Assembly (NCBI GenBank): GCA_037179335.1
Contig: JAKZHN010000011.1
Location: forward strand, 464,428-528,427
Source: Cyclaneusma minus
Lineage: Eukaryota; Ascomycota; Leotiomycetes; Marthamycetales; Marthamycetaceae
Direction of reading: 5' to 3'
Length of the DNA stretch: 64,000 nucleotides
How positions within the stretch are numbered: the stretch's first letter is position 1; every line of letters starts with the position of its first letter. The notes beneath the pieces are model-generated. The model saw nothing but the letters and a program-made list of their open reading frames with translations, searched no databases and was not told the DNA's origin. The translations under genes and the position numbers were made by a program. Positions 1 to 11,022 of this stretch are shown one piece after another.

Positions 1-309
1 GCAGCTTCTCTTCGTACATTAATTCGAGGCCGCCCTGGTAGAAAACAGCTTCGACAGCAACAGCAAGAAAGTCCATCAGCACCAGCGAGTGCAGGAGACG
101 ACACTGGTGGAAGCCTGGGGAAGACTCGCTGCCGTCCTGTACTGTTGACATGTTCGAAAAAAACCGACGCAAGACTTACCCACAGCTTTGCTTCTTCGAA
201 AGGAATGTTGAAATCCATGGGGAACGTGGGCGAATGTCTTTAACTCAACCTACCACTGTCAGCAAATCCAAAGCTTTTCTGGTTTGAGGAAAGGCAACGC
301 AGCTCTTCT

Positions 310-345
310 TTTAAATACTTCAAGCAGGTTGGGCGCGCACGTGAC
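310..345 (-). promoter_or_regulatory. Putative minus-strand TATA (TTTAAATA) with CACGTGAC box
   Basis: TTTAAATA at 310-317 lies about 20 bp left of a CACGTGAC box at 338-345, the same order as the left half of the divergent promoters further right. Direction is inferred from that order, because the box itself is nearly symmetrical. Confidence 0.35.
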
Positions 346-773
346 ATCCTAAGCAAACTGCTTAAATGACTGCTGCTTGAGAAGTGCAAGGATGTGGGTG
401 AAGATGGATGATTCGTCTGGAACCTTTCTGCCACTCTTCTGCCACTCCTTGTTCTCTGATATCGACAGATCGGCGGCAGGTTTTCTAATCTCCTAAGTCG
501 AGTCTGCCGTAGCAGACAACAGACTTTGAGAGCGACAGCAGGAAAATCGATTAGCAGCGACAAGTGTGATTGACAGCATTGAAGACATTCCCACAGGGCC
601 ACTTCATTTGCACTGTATGTGTGTACTGTTTAGGATTTTGCGAGACTCACGTTGACTGGATGTTGGAAAAGTTGCACGGGCCTTGCCCTTTCCAGCTGGA
701 GACAACAATTATGGACCTCGGGAGGTCCTTCGGAAAGTTTTAGCTTGATCGAAGGCAAGCTGCTCAGCTCCCC

Positions 774-809
774 TTTAAATACTACCAATAGCGTTGGATT
801 GCATGTGAC
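774..809 (-). promoter_or_regulatory. Putative minus-strand TATA (TTTAAATA)
   Basis: TTTAAATA at 774-781 is followed by GCATGTGACGTCA about 20 bp to the right. It repeats the arrangement at 310-345 about 465 bp away. Confidence 0.35.
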
Positions 810-1103
810 GTCAACATGACTGATATTGAGACCGGGGAAATGACTTGACTGTGATCATGTGTGGTGCAGGCGGCATGGGTGTCGCATGAGAAGTGCGGAG
901 TTGCTCCTCAAAGTATGTAGAGATTGCAATGACGGAGACCTACCCTAAGTGGCTGTCATTTGGTCAAAGACAGGGCAAGCTATGTGGACTAGCGGCAGTG
1001 CATAATCATCCAAAATCGTTTGGATCGCACATTGCCCGAGCCTATCTTAATATCAAGCCCTTGGGAGAAACCCTGAGACCACTCACCTATGATATTTTCC
1101 CAC

Positions 1104-2097
1104 TTATTCTATCTCCTGCCATCCAAAAGCCTCCCCATGCTCTGTCAAGGTCAAACCGAAGCCTTCCTTCATCCCCGAAGCGATAATGACCTTTCCATGA
1201 AGTCTCGCCGGCAGCACCGGATACGTCTTCTCCAAATGTGCCACCATAAGCCCCTTCGCTCTCCCAATCTCCTCCTCACTTATTCCCTCCCACACCATCT
1301 TCATAAACGGCAGCTCACTCGTCAAATACTCCACAGTAGCCTGATAGTTGCTAAACGGCAAATATCGGTCCCCCGTTTCTGCTCTCACTTCTTCAAACCC
1401 AGCCTGCTCAAGCACCTTCTTGCAATATTCTTCGGACTTCCAGCGCGGATCAAGGATTGGATTTTTCTTTTCGGGACGCACTTTGGTGACGATTTTCATC
1501 AGATCGACCCAGGGTTCCACTGTGTTGACGCTAAATCCGTATTGTCCGCCGGGTGCCATGATGCGCATGGCTTCTTCCAGCTCCTTGACGTGGTTCGAAA
1601 CTTGGGACAATGTGTTGGCGCACAACACGTGACTGAAGTAGCCCCCAGGAAATTCTCTCAGATCGTAGGCATTGGTTATCTTGGTTTTGAGCGCCTCCTG
1701 GTTCCATGAGTACAACCTCCGTCGCTCCTGCAAAGCCTTTTCGATTTCTTTTTTTTTGATGCTCGGTGATTTGGGCTAGAAGTATCTCGGGGGATAGATC
1801 TGAGGCTCTGAGCTTGATGGAGGAGGGCAGGGCCGAGTGATACAAACGGATGTGGTATGGGCGGCCCTGAAGAATCAAGGAGAAGATTGCGCTGGTCCTG
1901 AAGCCGATGTCGAGGATGGCGGTAGTGCTGCCCAAGATGGTCTTGGTGGTGTGTGTGAGTGTAGTGGCGGCCAAGATATCGAGGTAGGCGAGGTCGGGGC
2001 GGCAGTTGCTGGCTGCGTAGGTTTGACGCCACTTGTCGTCGGGGTCTGTATGCTCTATTTCGGCGCGGTGAGGCAGGTAGGACAAGAAGCCTCCCAT
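1104..2097 (-). pseudogene. SAM-dependent methyltransferase, frame broken in a T9 run
   Basis: This looks like a class I methyltransferase of about 330 residues. The N-terminal part reads from the ATG at 2097 (MGGFLSYLPHRAEIEH) and the C-terminal part continues in a second frame to 1104. They join at the nine-T run at 1749-1757: with eight bases there, one open frame would run through the whole length. Visible family features are ILDIGFRTSA in the motif I position (lacking the usual GxGxG glycines), ASDLSPEIL in the acidic motif II position, and SHVLCANTLSQV plus MAPGGQYGFS in the post-motif region. The partner methyltransferase lies about 1.1 kb upstream on the same strand. A homopolymer sequencing error is as likely as a true pseudogene. 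The substrate cannot be told. Confidence 0.6.
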
Positions 2098-3230
2098 GAT
2101 GAGCTTGGAGTGAAGGTAGAGGGTTGGATGCTGTTGTCGAAGCCGCGGCAGAGAGGAGAACCTTGGAAAACAAGTCGACCGGATGTTGATGCTGAGCGAC
2201 AGAGCGTTTGGGTATTTGGGAGCGATGAGTATTGAGAGTTTTGCCTGCCGTTTTGTGAAATTGTATGACGGAGTTTTTTGTTTCAAGGCCACTTGAGCTT
2301 GCGCTCTGAAGGAGCTGGATGGTGCCGGAGTCCGTAACCTGTGGAATTCGACAGCAATGTTGCCAGTAAGAGAAGATCAAGCACGCCCACCACTAGAAAC
2401 ACAACAGCTCAGTGAAAGAGAAAGAGAAGGAAAAAGCAGCTAACGAGAGGAACAGCTGGTGGGTGGTAATGAGATTTTCAACACTCGGTTCCGAGATCTG
2501 TCACCAACTTCAAACTCAGAGCAGACTTGCGTTTCTAGCTTCCGGGGAGCACTGTTCTTTCAGACGGATATCCAGACGCCGAAAGGTATCCCATCTTCTC
2601 AACCGGCATTCGGCGAGGAGGGAAAAGCGTGGAGTGAAGATCGAAGTGAGGCTCATCAGAATGTTTGATTGGCGACAGAGAGGCCCGTGCACGCAAGACA
2701 CGTGATAGACGAGAATTTTTCTGGGCTTCGCACGTGCCAAGGACCCAAGCTCCTGAGCTCCTCAGACTCGGAGCTTTCGCAGAAAAAAGCCTCCTTTGCT
2801 CAAGAATTGCCAAACACGAAACCAGGGACCCATCGACCTTGGGACGGAACTGATACAGCCATGTCGCCATTTGCCTGGGCCCTGCGCCTGCTGGTACAGG
2901 ATCTGTGACAGGATGAATGGCGTTGAATTGAAGCCTTCGAAAGAAGGTGAGTGGAACATTCGGGCCTTCAAGGTAGGCAGATCTTTCCCCTTACTGTCGC
3001 AGAGGTATGGCTGCCAGTCCCAAATCCAGTCTATGAAATTGAAGGGATCCTCAGGAAAAGAAGCGTCGGGCGGGTATCATTTTCTACGACATGCAACCAC
3101 AGAACATATACAATCCATCCATCTCCCAGTCTCTCGCTCCTTCCAACCTACATTCCGGCCAAATCCCAAGACTCTCTCTTCAATCTTCGGACCTTGGGTA
3201 TCCAGTAACCAGACATCCTACCCACACCAA
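2098..3230. other. Intergenic, no gene seen
   Basis: This 1.1-kb stretch holds the 5' flank of the first methyltransferase and the 3' flank of the second. Several short frames are open on both strands but none has recognisable protein features. Confidence 0.5.
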
Positions 3231-4154
3231 CTACTTCACAGCAATCGCAACATTAGCCCTTATCCTAATCCCCAACCTCCCTCCCTCTAACCACCTCGCC
3301 TCGTCCAACCCCTCAATCCCCTTAATCAACAGCCCCACAGCCTCATCCCACACCTCCACATCCCTCTCCGTCCACCCTCCCTCCGGCACCCCCCTCAAAC
3401 TCCAAACCATACTCGCATAATGTCTCAAATCCCTAATCTTCAACTCCACCTCCGTCGTTGTCACTTCCACCTTCCCCTCTCCCTTTCCATCCCCATCCCC
3501 ATCCCCATCCCCATCCCCATCCCCATCCTCCCTCCCAAACCCCACCTCCCTCAAAATCCCCTCCAAATGCTTCCCCTCATACCGAAACCCCCTCAGCTCC
3601 CACCCCAGCCTACTCCCCTCCCCTCTCAGTTTCTCATTAACCTCATCCACAACCCTAGCATGCGGAACAGTAGCCCAAGTCGTAAAAATCGCACATCCCC
3701 CTTTCTTCAACGTCCTGAATACTTCCCTCGCGGCCTCCACGCCATCATTCTGCGTATTAAATATCACAAAATTGCTCACGCTTAGATCAAAAAACTCGTT
3801 CTCAAAACCCAGTTTCTCTGCTGCCATTTTTCGTATATCGACGATTGGCCAGTTGTAAGCGTTTTTAAGAGCATGGCATTTTGCTAACATGCCGGAATCG
3901 ATGTCTGTTGCGTGGATGGAGAAATTGGGCGGTATGGGTGAGGGAGGGTTGGATGAGACAGAGAGGAGGGCTTGCGTTACTTCGCCGCAACCGCAGCCGT
4001 TGTCGTGGATGACGGGGTTTGGGGACAGAGGAGGGAGGCGCGACAAGGCGTAGCGTGCGACGTTGATTGTGGCGTCGTCGACGAGGGAGGAGTAGTATGT
4101 GGCGTCTGGGCGGATGAGTTGTTTGGGGGCGAAAACGGGGGTGGGACTGGCCAT
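3231..4154 (-). CDS. SAM-dependent methyltransferase (class I, type 11-like)
   Basis: Intact single-exon gene for 307 residues. Motif I is seen as VIHDNGCGCGEVTQALL (about residues 48-64), the acidic end of motif II as IHATDIDSGML, motif III/IV as FFDLSVSNFVIF, and a late motif as LKKGGCAIFTTW. This layout is typical of fungal methyltransferases of the UbiE/Methyltransf_11 group, which move a methyl group from S-adenosylmethionine to small molecules; the acceptor cannot be inferred. An odd feature is a run of Asp-Gly pairs (about residues 212-225) coded by a GATGGG hexanucleotide repeat, placed in a surface region between the catalytic fold and the C-terminal helices. It may have been a tandem duplicate of the broken methyltransferase next door, but the two are strongly diverged. 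Confidence 0.85.
   Translation of the reverse strand: MASPTPVFAPKQLIRPDATYYSSLVDDATINVARYALSRLPPLSPNPVIHDNGCGCGEVTQALLSVSSNPPSPIPPNFSIHATDIDSGMLAKCHALKNAYNWPIVDIRKMAAEKLGFENEFFDLSVSNFVIFNTQNDGVEAAREVFRTLKKGGCAIFTTWATVPHARVVDEVNEKLRGEGSRLGWELRGFRYEGKHLEGILREVGFGREDGDGDGDGDGDGDGKGEGKVEVTTTEVELKIRDLRHYASMVWSLRGVPEGGWTERDVEVWDEAVGLLIKGIEGLDEARWLEGGRLGIRIRANVAIAVK
3489..3528 (-). repeat. GATGGG hexanucleotide microsatellite inside a gene
   Basis: About seven tandem copies of CCCCAT on the plus strand (GATGGG on the coding strand) encode an (Asp-Gly)n tract in the methyltransferase. The six-base unit keeps frame, so length change would alter the protein without breaking it. Confidence 0.9.
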
Positions 4155-4619
4155 GTCGGAGATCGTCTTGAGGAGGAAGGTGGGGGATTGGGAGAAGCTC
4201 AGACGGGGTTTGATGTGCAGAAATTAATATATTTGATATAATATATTCAGGGGTTCGTGGGGGTGGTGATTTGCTGATTTGGAGGCAAGTATTGGTATGA
4301 ATAATTATGCAGGTTTGATGCGGAGGTTTTTGAAATGGATGAGATGGTGAAGGTGGGGCCCGATAGAGTGTACGGAGATGTCGAGAAGTAGATAGGAAAC
4401 TGGAGTTGATAACAATTTTTTGAGAATCGTCTGTAGATAGGGGAGAGGAATTGCTCTTGATAGGTATTGAGAAGATTGCGAAAAATCCTGCTGCAATAAG
4501 GAAGATGTGTTAAGTATGGATTCAGGAATGACCACGCAAGTCTTGGCCCAAGAAACGGGATGATCGTAGATCTCCCGGTCCCCCGGTGAGATGCGGGTCA
4601 ATATGCAAGGATAATTGCG
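4155..4619. other. 5' flank of the intact methyltransferase
   Basis: Contains an AT-rich stretch (TTAATATATTTGATATAATATATT, near 4223-4246) about 70-90 bp upstream of the methyltransferase ATG on the minus strand, which could serve as its promoter core. No gene is seen. Confidence 0.4.
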
Positions 4620-4943
4620 ATGTTTGGTAGTGTTGCAGGATTTCCGAAAAAAAACCACTCGTTTCCGAAATCGGAAATTTTCGGCATTAGAAATCGATTT
4701 ATTGAAAAATTCATCACGTGAGTGCACGGACCCCCGTTTGGCCTGTGCCCCTAAATAATAGGTAATAGACTATAAAACCCGGATTTAATTATAATTATCA
4801 CGTGGGCCCCATTGAAAAATACTATTATATTTGGTTAGCCTACTTCATCGTTTCGGAAAAAAATCCAATTTTTTCCAATTCCGAACTGAAAAAATCATTA
4901 ATTCGGTAACGGAAACGATTCAACCTGCAACACTAATGTTTGG
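4620..4943. mobile_element. hAT-type MITE, 308 bp, with 8-bp target duplication
   Basis: The element runs 4628-4935. Its ends are perfect 12-bp inverted repeats, TAGTGTTGCAGG at the left and CCTGCAACACTA at the right. It is flanked by identical 8-bp copies ATGTTTGG (4620-4627 and 4936-4943). An 8-bp duplication with TAGTG-type ends is the signature of the hAT superfamily. Interior subterminal TTTCCGAA/TTCGGAAA repeats and a high AT content fit a non-autonomous element; no transposase is present. Confidence 0.9.
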
Positions 4944-5940
4944 TACCCTATGCGGGTCCTTCAGAGTCAGACCTCACCTTTAGGCCCTAGCTCTAATGTT
5001 GATACTGGCTCGTATTTGACACAAAAAATCTCGCTCGCCATACCTCTTATCCATCTTCGCTTTTTGGAGTTGTCGTCTGTCAATGTCAGTTCTCAGGGGA
5101 ACGTCATCGGATAATTACTTTTGGTGGTTCCGCCAACCTGGAACATTCATTGAACGCCGAGGCTCGTCCGATGTTTGACTTTCGCGCGCCAAAATGCTTA
5201 TGTGAGCTTCGTGTCTAGATGCAAAGCGGGGAGGACAAGTATTTGAGCAGGAACTTCTCACTGCACGGCAACGGCATGTGAGGTATGCTTGAGTTTGTTC
5301 AATGTCGTCGCAATTTCCTACCGTTCTTTCTTCCATTTCTCCTTTCAGGTTGTCTCCTGGCTGGGAAACCCGAGAACGAAGTGCCTTGCTTATCCAGCTG
5401 AGGATTACCATGTTTCGAAATTCGAATTACTAATTAGAGACATCCGAATTTTCAGGAGAATCCGACATTCCAGGGAGAGTCTGTGCCGAGTTCCGAACCA
5501 TAGAGAAAAAGTCCAAGGAAGAACCAAGCATTGAAAGATCAGGGGGCGTCGGCGACCTCTGTGCGTTTGCAGAGCGTGACATCAAGATGTGAGAGTGTTC
5601 GGACGACGGCGACCTGAGCCATCAAAAATCCGAAGTTTTGGAATCTTGGGTGGTAACCGGTGAATGTTATCAGCCAGGCCAACCACGGTACACTTTGAGA
5701 GGAAGTGAGCAGATGAGTCGATCGGCAAGTATTTTACTAGGTCGTTACTGCCATTTAAATCACTTTCTCTCGATTTCAATGCTTCAATTTCTTCACTCCC
5801 CCTTCTCTTTTCCGACTGCCCGCGAGTTCGCATCTGCCGTCCTTAACCATCGCCAAGAATTTCTTGTCCGACAACTATTATAGCTCCTCAATCCTCGAGA
5901 AACCCTTTCATCATCGAAGTGCAAACACAAACAACCAAAA
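4944..5940. other. Intergenic, 5' flank of HNH-like gene
   Basis: About 1 kb with no recognisable gene. A CT-rich tract (CTTCACTCCCCCTTCTCTTTTCC near 5791-5814) lies about 130 bp before the downstream ATG, as is common in fungal promoters and leaders. Confidence 0.4.
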
Positions 5941-7361
5941 ATGTATTTTCAGGGTGTACTTCCTATCGTCGACAAAGGAGACGTGTCTCTCATTGACCAA
6001 GAACACCTGGCCGGACGAGATAAAATCATCTATGATGAAGTCTTCAACTCCTACGAGCGATACAGCTCCGCAATGGACGCTCTTCATCAAAATCCCAAGT
6101 TATGCGACAAGATCAACGAAATTAACGCCGCACCTCAAAAGGACAGAAAAGAGATGGTCAGCACTCTTCTCACGGCGCTCATTGAGCAGCGAAAACTCAT
6201 CCCCGAAATACACGATGCGTACGCGGCTATCCTCCAAGAAAAACACGAAGCTGGGTTTCTATCAAAGCCCCAACTCAACAACCAACTACGAGACTTGCTA
6301 GGCAAACGCCGAAAGCTGGTCGTGGAAGATACGGCGATCTTTCGAAACCGCACTCGCCTCATACGTGCCATCGAAGCGGCCATTACGCCACAAGAGAGTG
6401 ATGACGAGGTAGAGCGCAAACCTTCGTACAGGCTCGAAGGCCTCATTGGACGACTTCTGAATGTGAATTTTCCGGACAGGACACAGGAACGGAAAATGTG
6501 GACTCATGACATTACGGTCAAATATTCCAAAAAAAAACCAGGATATGGGGATCGATTCTACGATCCAGTGACGGGCATGGTATTCGCAACTACCCGCGGG
6601 AGTGGCATAGCAGTTGCACAAATAGTGCCTTACAAGATAAGTTACAAGACGATGGCTCATTTGTTTGGCGAAGAAGACGGATACAGTCTTATGTGGTCGT
6701 TTGGCAATGGAATTGTTGTGGGTAAACAATGCCAAGCAAAATTTGAGATGCATCGGATCTGTCTTGTTCCTGTGGCGAAACCGGAGGGTATCCCGTATGG
6801 TTTGAGGGTGATGATTGTGCACGACGAACTGAGGGGGAAGAGGGTTGAAGAGACTGCACCTGGGACAACGTACGATGATCTCGAGACCAGGGAGATACAG
6901 TTCCCGAACGGGACCTACGGTTTCTGTACTTCCATTACTGGTGTTGTATGTATCAGGCGACGCTGGAAAAGTGGCCGGAGTGGGAGAAGCTTGTTGGGAA
7001 GAACATGTGGACTATTCCAGGGCCGTATCTGCGTGCAGACATCTTGAGGATGATGCCAGGGGTGATAGGAGACGAGATGGAGTTGCCCGAGAAGCCGTTT
7101 GCGGATGGGGATATGAGCGCAGCGCCGCTTGACGATGAGGCGATGATGATGGCGGCGAAGGAGTTGCATGCTGTTTTTCTGGGACCAAGGACCTTCAGGA
7201 CAATTGATGAGAGACAAGAAGATGATAAGTATGAGGAATACGTTGATGGTGGTTATTGCGATATGACGGAGGAATCTGAGGATGAGGCAGAGAACGAGCA
7301 CTGGTGTTGGCACGAGAGGGAAGATGTGATGGAAGTGAAGGTCTCTGGAGGGGTGGAGTAA
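5941..7361 (+). pseudogene. Fungal HNH-nuclease-domain protein, frame broken near 6918
   Basis: Two overlapping frames form one protein of about 473 residues. The first runs from the ATG at 5941; the second continues to 7361. Adding one base near 6918 would join PNGTY to RFLYFHYWC, a continuity I recognise from fungal HNH_2-type proteins, which have a helical N-terminal half, an HNH core and an FLYFHY-like segment. The core is visible as DRFYDPVTG...AQIVPYKISYKTMAHLFG...YSLMWSFGNGIVV (residues about 200-262). In active relatives the core motif is AHIVP-like; here the first histidine is replaced by glutamine (AQIVP), so nuclease activity is doubtful even without the frame break. The acidic C-terminal tail looks normal. 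The gene borders the large noncoding array. A sequencing error is an alternative to true decay. Confidence 0.6.
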
Positions 7362-7941
7362 CATCAGTTTGTTCCTATACCTCGAGACTGTACCTGACTA
7401 TGTACATCATCTTTACATTTCCGGATCATTCCCGATGACTCCGGATGCTATCGATTATACGGAACATTTCGACCGCGAGAGGCGAATCTGAATGGCAAGA
7501 ACTACATGTCAAGAAAAAGTTGTGTCACTGTCCGTTGTGACGTTTGGTGCTGTCCCAGAATCGTGACCTCTCCTGTTCTGACCGGCATTCTCGCTTCCTT
7601 CCAGTGAATATTCTCCATACCAGCAAGAGACTCGCTACCGCTGAGTGCTGCACAGCCAGAAGTTGTCTTTAATGGACTGGGACGTGACAGCAAGTCTTCT
7701 GCCGCCAGCGTGTCGAAGCTGTCGAACGACACAGTCACTGTTGTTCCTCTGCTCTATCACCGAGCTCTATCTTGTTCCCCAAAGTGACACCACGCTCCAT
7801 GAATTCATCTCAGCGAAAAGACTCGAGAGCCGTGGCATTTTCCCTCGTGGCTGAAAGATGACGAACAGTGGGCAACTTCGTAAGTCGGGTCAGTATTTGG
7901 GAAACAAGTTGAAGAGATCAAAGATAGGGCTACATTTCCTT
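7362..7941. other. Noncoding flank, left edge of promoter array
   Basis: No gene is seen. The stretch already carries array-type motifs: GTGTCGAAGCTGTCGAACGAC and CACAGTCACTGTTG (7710-7742) resemble the CTGTCGAAGG / CACTGTCG core found between promoters further right. I take it as the outermost, partly decayed block of the array. Confidence 0.4.
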
Positions 7942-8070
7942 TTTAAATACTTGACTCTGAACAGCTTTCAGGCCATGCTTCGCTACTGAGCCGCTTCGCT
8001 TTAACTTCGGGGGCCACTCAACGTTTACTCTGAGAGTGGGCTCCTCCATCATTCACCACAGGTATAAATA
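7942..8070. promoter_or_regulatory. Divergent promoter 1
   Basis: Left TATA TTTAAATA at 7942-7949, right TATA TATAAATA at 8063-8070 (GGTATAAATAC). No GTGAC box is seen between them, so this outer unit is atypical. Confidence 0.45.
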
Positions 8071-8510
8071 CTCCTGCTTTCCCAGAAGCCGTGTTCTAGC
8101 AAGAAAGCACGCGTTTTTCGAGAACTTCCACGAAGAAAGCACTCCAGAGACAGCAATCCTCCAGGAAGCCCATCTTTCTTTCGATATAAGTTTTCTTGAT
8201 CGAGGGGCCATTGGGGGCTCACGTTCACACAAATTGCTTTCGATCTGCCCCCAGAAAGCATGCACTCCGTCAGCACTGCTTGGCTGCTGTCGTCGGGGTT
8301 ATCTGCTGTCGACTATAGATTGCGAAAAGTCCACACCAAAACTGCAGCCGCTGAATGTACGGCCTTCCCTGGCTCTATGTCCTGTTCGACCGCGGCCGGA
8401 TCATTGGGAGTCTGCGGACTCGAATACGACTGCTCGATCTGATGGGTCTGAGGTCGGAGCTTCACAAGAATTATCTGTTACTGGTTCTTCTGGCTAAGCA
8501 GCATGACTTG

Positions 8511-8662
8511 TATTTATAGTACCAAGAAGTGCAGCAGTCATGTGACCCTACGCTCAAACAGTCAAACTTCAACTGCGAGTAGCGGCTAGCGAGTTCCCAA
8601 GACTAGGGGGCGTAGCGAACCCGGTAGTTCTCTCAGGCTCTCAATTTTCCCAGCTATAAATA
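8511..8662. promoter_or_regulatory. Divergent promoter 2
   Basis: Minus TATA TATTTATA at 8511-8518, CATGTGAC at 8539-8546, plus TATA TATAAATA at 8655-8662. Confidence 0.6.
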
Positions 8663-9070
8663 ACACGAGTCCATCCAACAAATTGCTGGTCAGCCAGAAG
8701 AATCAATTCCCGAGAACATAACGGAGGATCTACCACGAGAAATGTTCTCCTACTGTTCTCACTTTTCAAAAATAAAAATTGCTCTCGTCTTTGACGTAGC
8801 TACAAGCTGCAGGGGCAGTATCTGCAAACGGAAAGCAGTGCCACAGCGAACTACCGTCGAAGCGTGTCCCCACCGCCGATGACACTGACAACTGTCAAAA
8901 ATTACAGAGGTACGCTGTCCATGCCGCGAAGCAAAAGCGCAGCGGTCGCTGGAGCTGAAGGTCTGAAACTAACAATGTCATTGCTAGTGAATGGGGTCAG
9001 TGCAGGTTCACAGTTGCATCATGTCACAGCGACAATTTTCTCTGGGACTCATCAGAGGGGGTTGACTCCA

Positions 9071-9250
9071 TATTTATAGAAGTCCTTGGCACGCATCTCA
9101 CAGTAACAAACAGAATCACGTGCACCAACAGCCCGTCCCGTGACTGGGTGCGACCCAGACGTCATTTTGTTGCCTTCAACTCTTCTCGCCGAAAATACTT
9201 GGAGTGAAGTGTTCGAAACCAAAGTTGCTTGGCTGCTACAGCTATAAATA
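9071..9250. promoter_or_regulatory. Divergent promoter 3
   Basis: Minus TATA at 9071-9078, CACGTG at 9117-9122 and CCCGTGAC at 9137-9144, plus TATA GCTATAAATA ending at 9250. A TTCTGGACA motif follows downstream. Confidence 0.65.
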
Positions 9251-9677
9251 TAGAGAGGCTAGGGCCTGTGTTCTGGACAAAGCCTAAAATGGTACAAATT
9301 CAACTTATTGAGATCGCCAAACCCATGATTAAAGCCCAGCGGTCACTTTTGAAGACATTCCTGGTCTTTTTTGGTTTATCGCTTCCACCTTGTATGCACA
9401 ATTTCAGTAAGCAAAGTTGTGATGTGTCTGTCATTGGTATTGTGCTGTTGTCGAAGGGTATTGACCAAAGTGATTGGCTACTGTCACTGTCACTGACCAC
9501 GAAACTGCTGGCATTCTTTACGTGAAGGATGTGGTCTACGTCTAGACATGTGGGTAGCTGCGGGACCCAGGAAAAAAATTGCACAGAGAAAAGAGTCCTG
9601 AAGGTGACTATTGAAAGACATCAGGTCTCCCAGGGTAAGCGTGATCTTAGAGTCGGTCTTGCAAGGAAACGTCCCCT

Positions 9678-9835
9678 TATTTATAGTGCTTAAGATATCA
9701 GCACCCACCAAAACGACAGTGGCAATTTTTCCCGTGACCTGGAGACAATACCCTTGCTTCAACTTTCTCTAGCCAAACACCTCCGGAGCTAAGACTTCTT
9801 GTGTTCAGATCTCTCGGCTCCTACAACTATAAATG
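9678..9835. promoter_or_regulatory. Divergent promoter 4
   Basis: Minus TATA at 9678-9685, CCCGTGAC at 9731-9738, plus TATA variant TATAAATG at 9828-9835. Confidence 0.6.
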
Positions 9836-10249
9836 TCAAGAGCCAAGAGCATGTGTGCTAGCCAGAAGTACAAAGTTCACAACAGAAGAAACATGCGAGC
9901 ATGACATGACACGTCAATAATTTGAGGAACATGGTCGAAATGAGTCGCTCCTTTCCACGATATTTCTTTTTTTATCAACTCAGTTTCAGTCAGGCATGAT
10001 CAGTGTCCACAAGACAATTTCCAAGCACATCGCCATTGGTGTTTGCTACCATCGAAAACACTTACTACCGTCGTTGTTGTTAAGCAGAAGCAGAACCTAG
10101 GTGGAATTCTTAGCTCTCAGAGGAAAGCAACTGCGTAGAACAAACTAGTAGTTCCACGCCAATGTGCAAAAGCTGACGAGATTGCTAGGTTCGCAACGGT
10201 ATCCCAGGATTCTGGTCCTTGAAGGCATCCTAACAGTAGCATCCTTTCG

Positions 10250-10413
10250 TATTTAACTTTGATACTTTCCGTTCCTCAGTCAAGCAAGCAAAGTGAAGAT
10301 TGGTGCGTGACCGGAGAACACTAGATCTGCTTCCCATTCTTCCTAGACTAGAGACTTGTGCTAGGGTCCTCGATTCCTGAAACTAACTTTGTTAGCTGCC
10401 AGAACTATCAATA
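10250..10413. promoter_or_regulatory. Divergent promoter 5 (degenerate TATA boxes)
   Basis: Left TATA variant TATTTAAC at 10250-10257, GCGTGACC at 10305-10312, right variant CTATCAATACTGC with TATCAATA at 10406-10413. The spacing and the CTGCAA following the right box match the intact units. Confidence 0.45.
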
Positions 10414-10845
10414 CTGCAAAAACTAAGAGCAAGTACTGATCAAAAAACTCACTCGTTCTCGCCATCTTTATGTTCAGACAACAGTGCAAATTCAGTCAGC
10501 TTGGCGATCGATGGGTTGTCTATTCCAAAGACGATTGACCTGTGTGATAATCATCTTCAGTCTGTCATAATCAGCAGTTTCTAAGAAAAGCTAAAAGGAT
10601 GCTGTTGTTAGTGTCATGCTAACGTCAAAGGCGCTGACCATTGTCGTTGCGCCAAACAGGTGTCGCGATGTTTGCTTGGCCTGGAAAGGAACAAAAATAT
10701 AGCTTAGCTTACAGCAGCGGAGCGATTTAGTGCAATTAAACCAGTAGTGTTATAATAATGCAATATATGAGATTCCTGGGGCCGGACATACATCCTCCAT
10801 GCCTATATGTATTCCCTGGGGAGTCCTTACAGGACCCCTTTCCAT

Positions 10846-11022
10846 TATATATACTTTTGAAACTCGGCGTCTCTAGCAAAGGAGAGTGCTAATTAGTCAC
10901 GTGACTGTGGCACGAGGCTTCTGTCTTTGTCACTCCCCAGCAGTTGGGCTCGGACACTGACAATTTGGCCTCTGAAATCGACAGGCGACGTTCCTTCAAT
11001 TCAGATTCTCCGGCAATAAATA
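10846..11022. promoter_or_regulatory. Divergent promoter 6
   Basis: Left TATATATAC at 10846-10854, a perfect palindrome GTCACGTGAC at 10896-10905, right AATAAATAC at 11015-11023. The box is the most symmetrical in the array. Confidence 0.45.

Larger units (their letters stand above)
1..900. repeat. Remnant of TATA/CGACAGCA repeat array
   Basis: No credible protein gene is seen here. Two TTTAAATAC boxes (310-317 and 774-781), about 465 bp apart, are each followed on the right by a GTGAC-type box (CACGTGAC at 338-345; ATGTGAC near 803-809). That order matches the left-hand (minus-strand) promoters of the large array at 7.9-18.1 kb. The spacer carries GACAGCAG-type motifs (CGACAGCAACAGCAAG near 53-69, GCGACAGCAGG near 532-542). 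I infer diverged members of the same repeat family, cut off by the left edge of the window. Confidence 0.5.

Noticed and set aside
8036..8497. Open frame of 153 codons in the array
   Set aside because: It is not conserved in sister units, starts upstream of the TATA box at 8063 and has no recognisable features.
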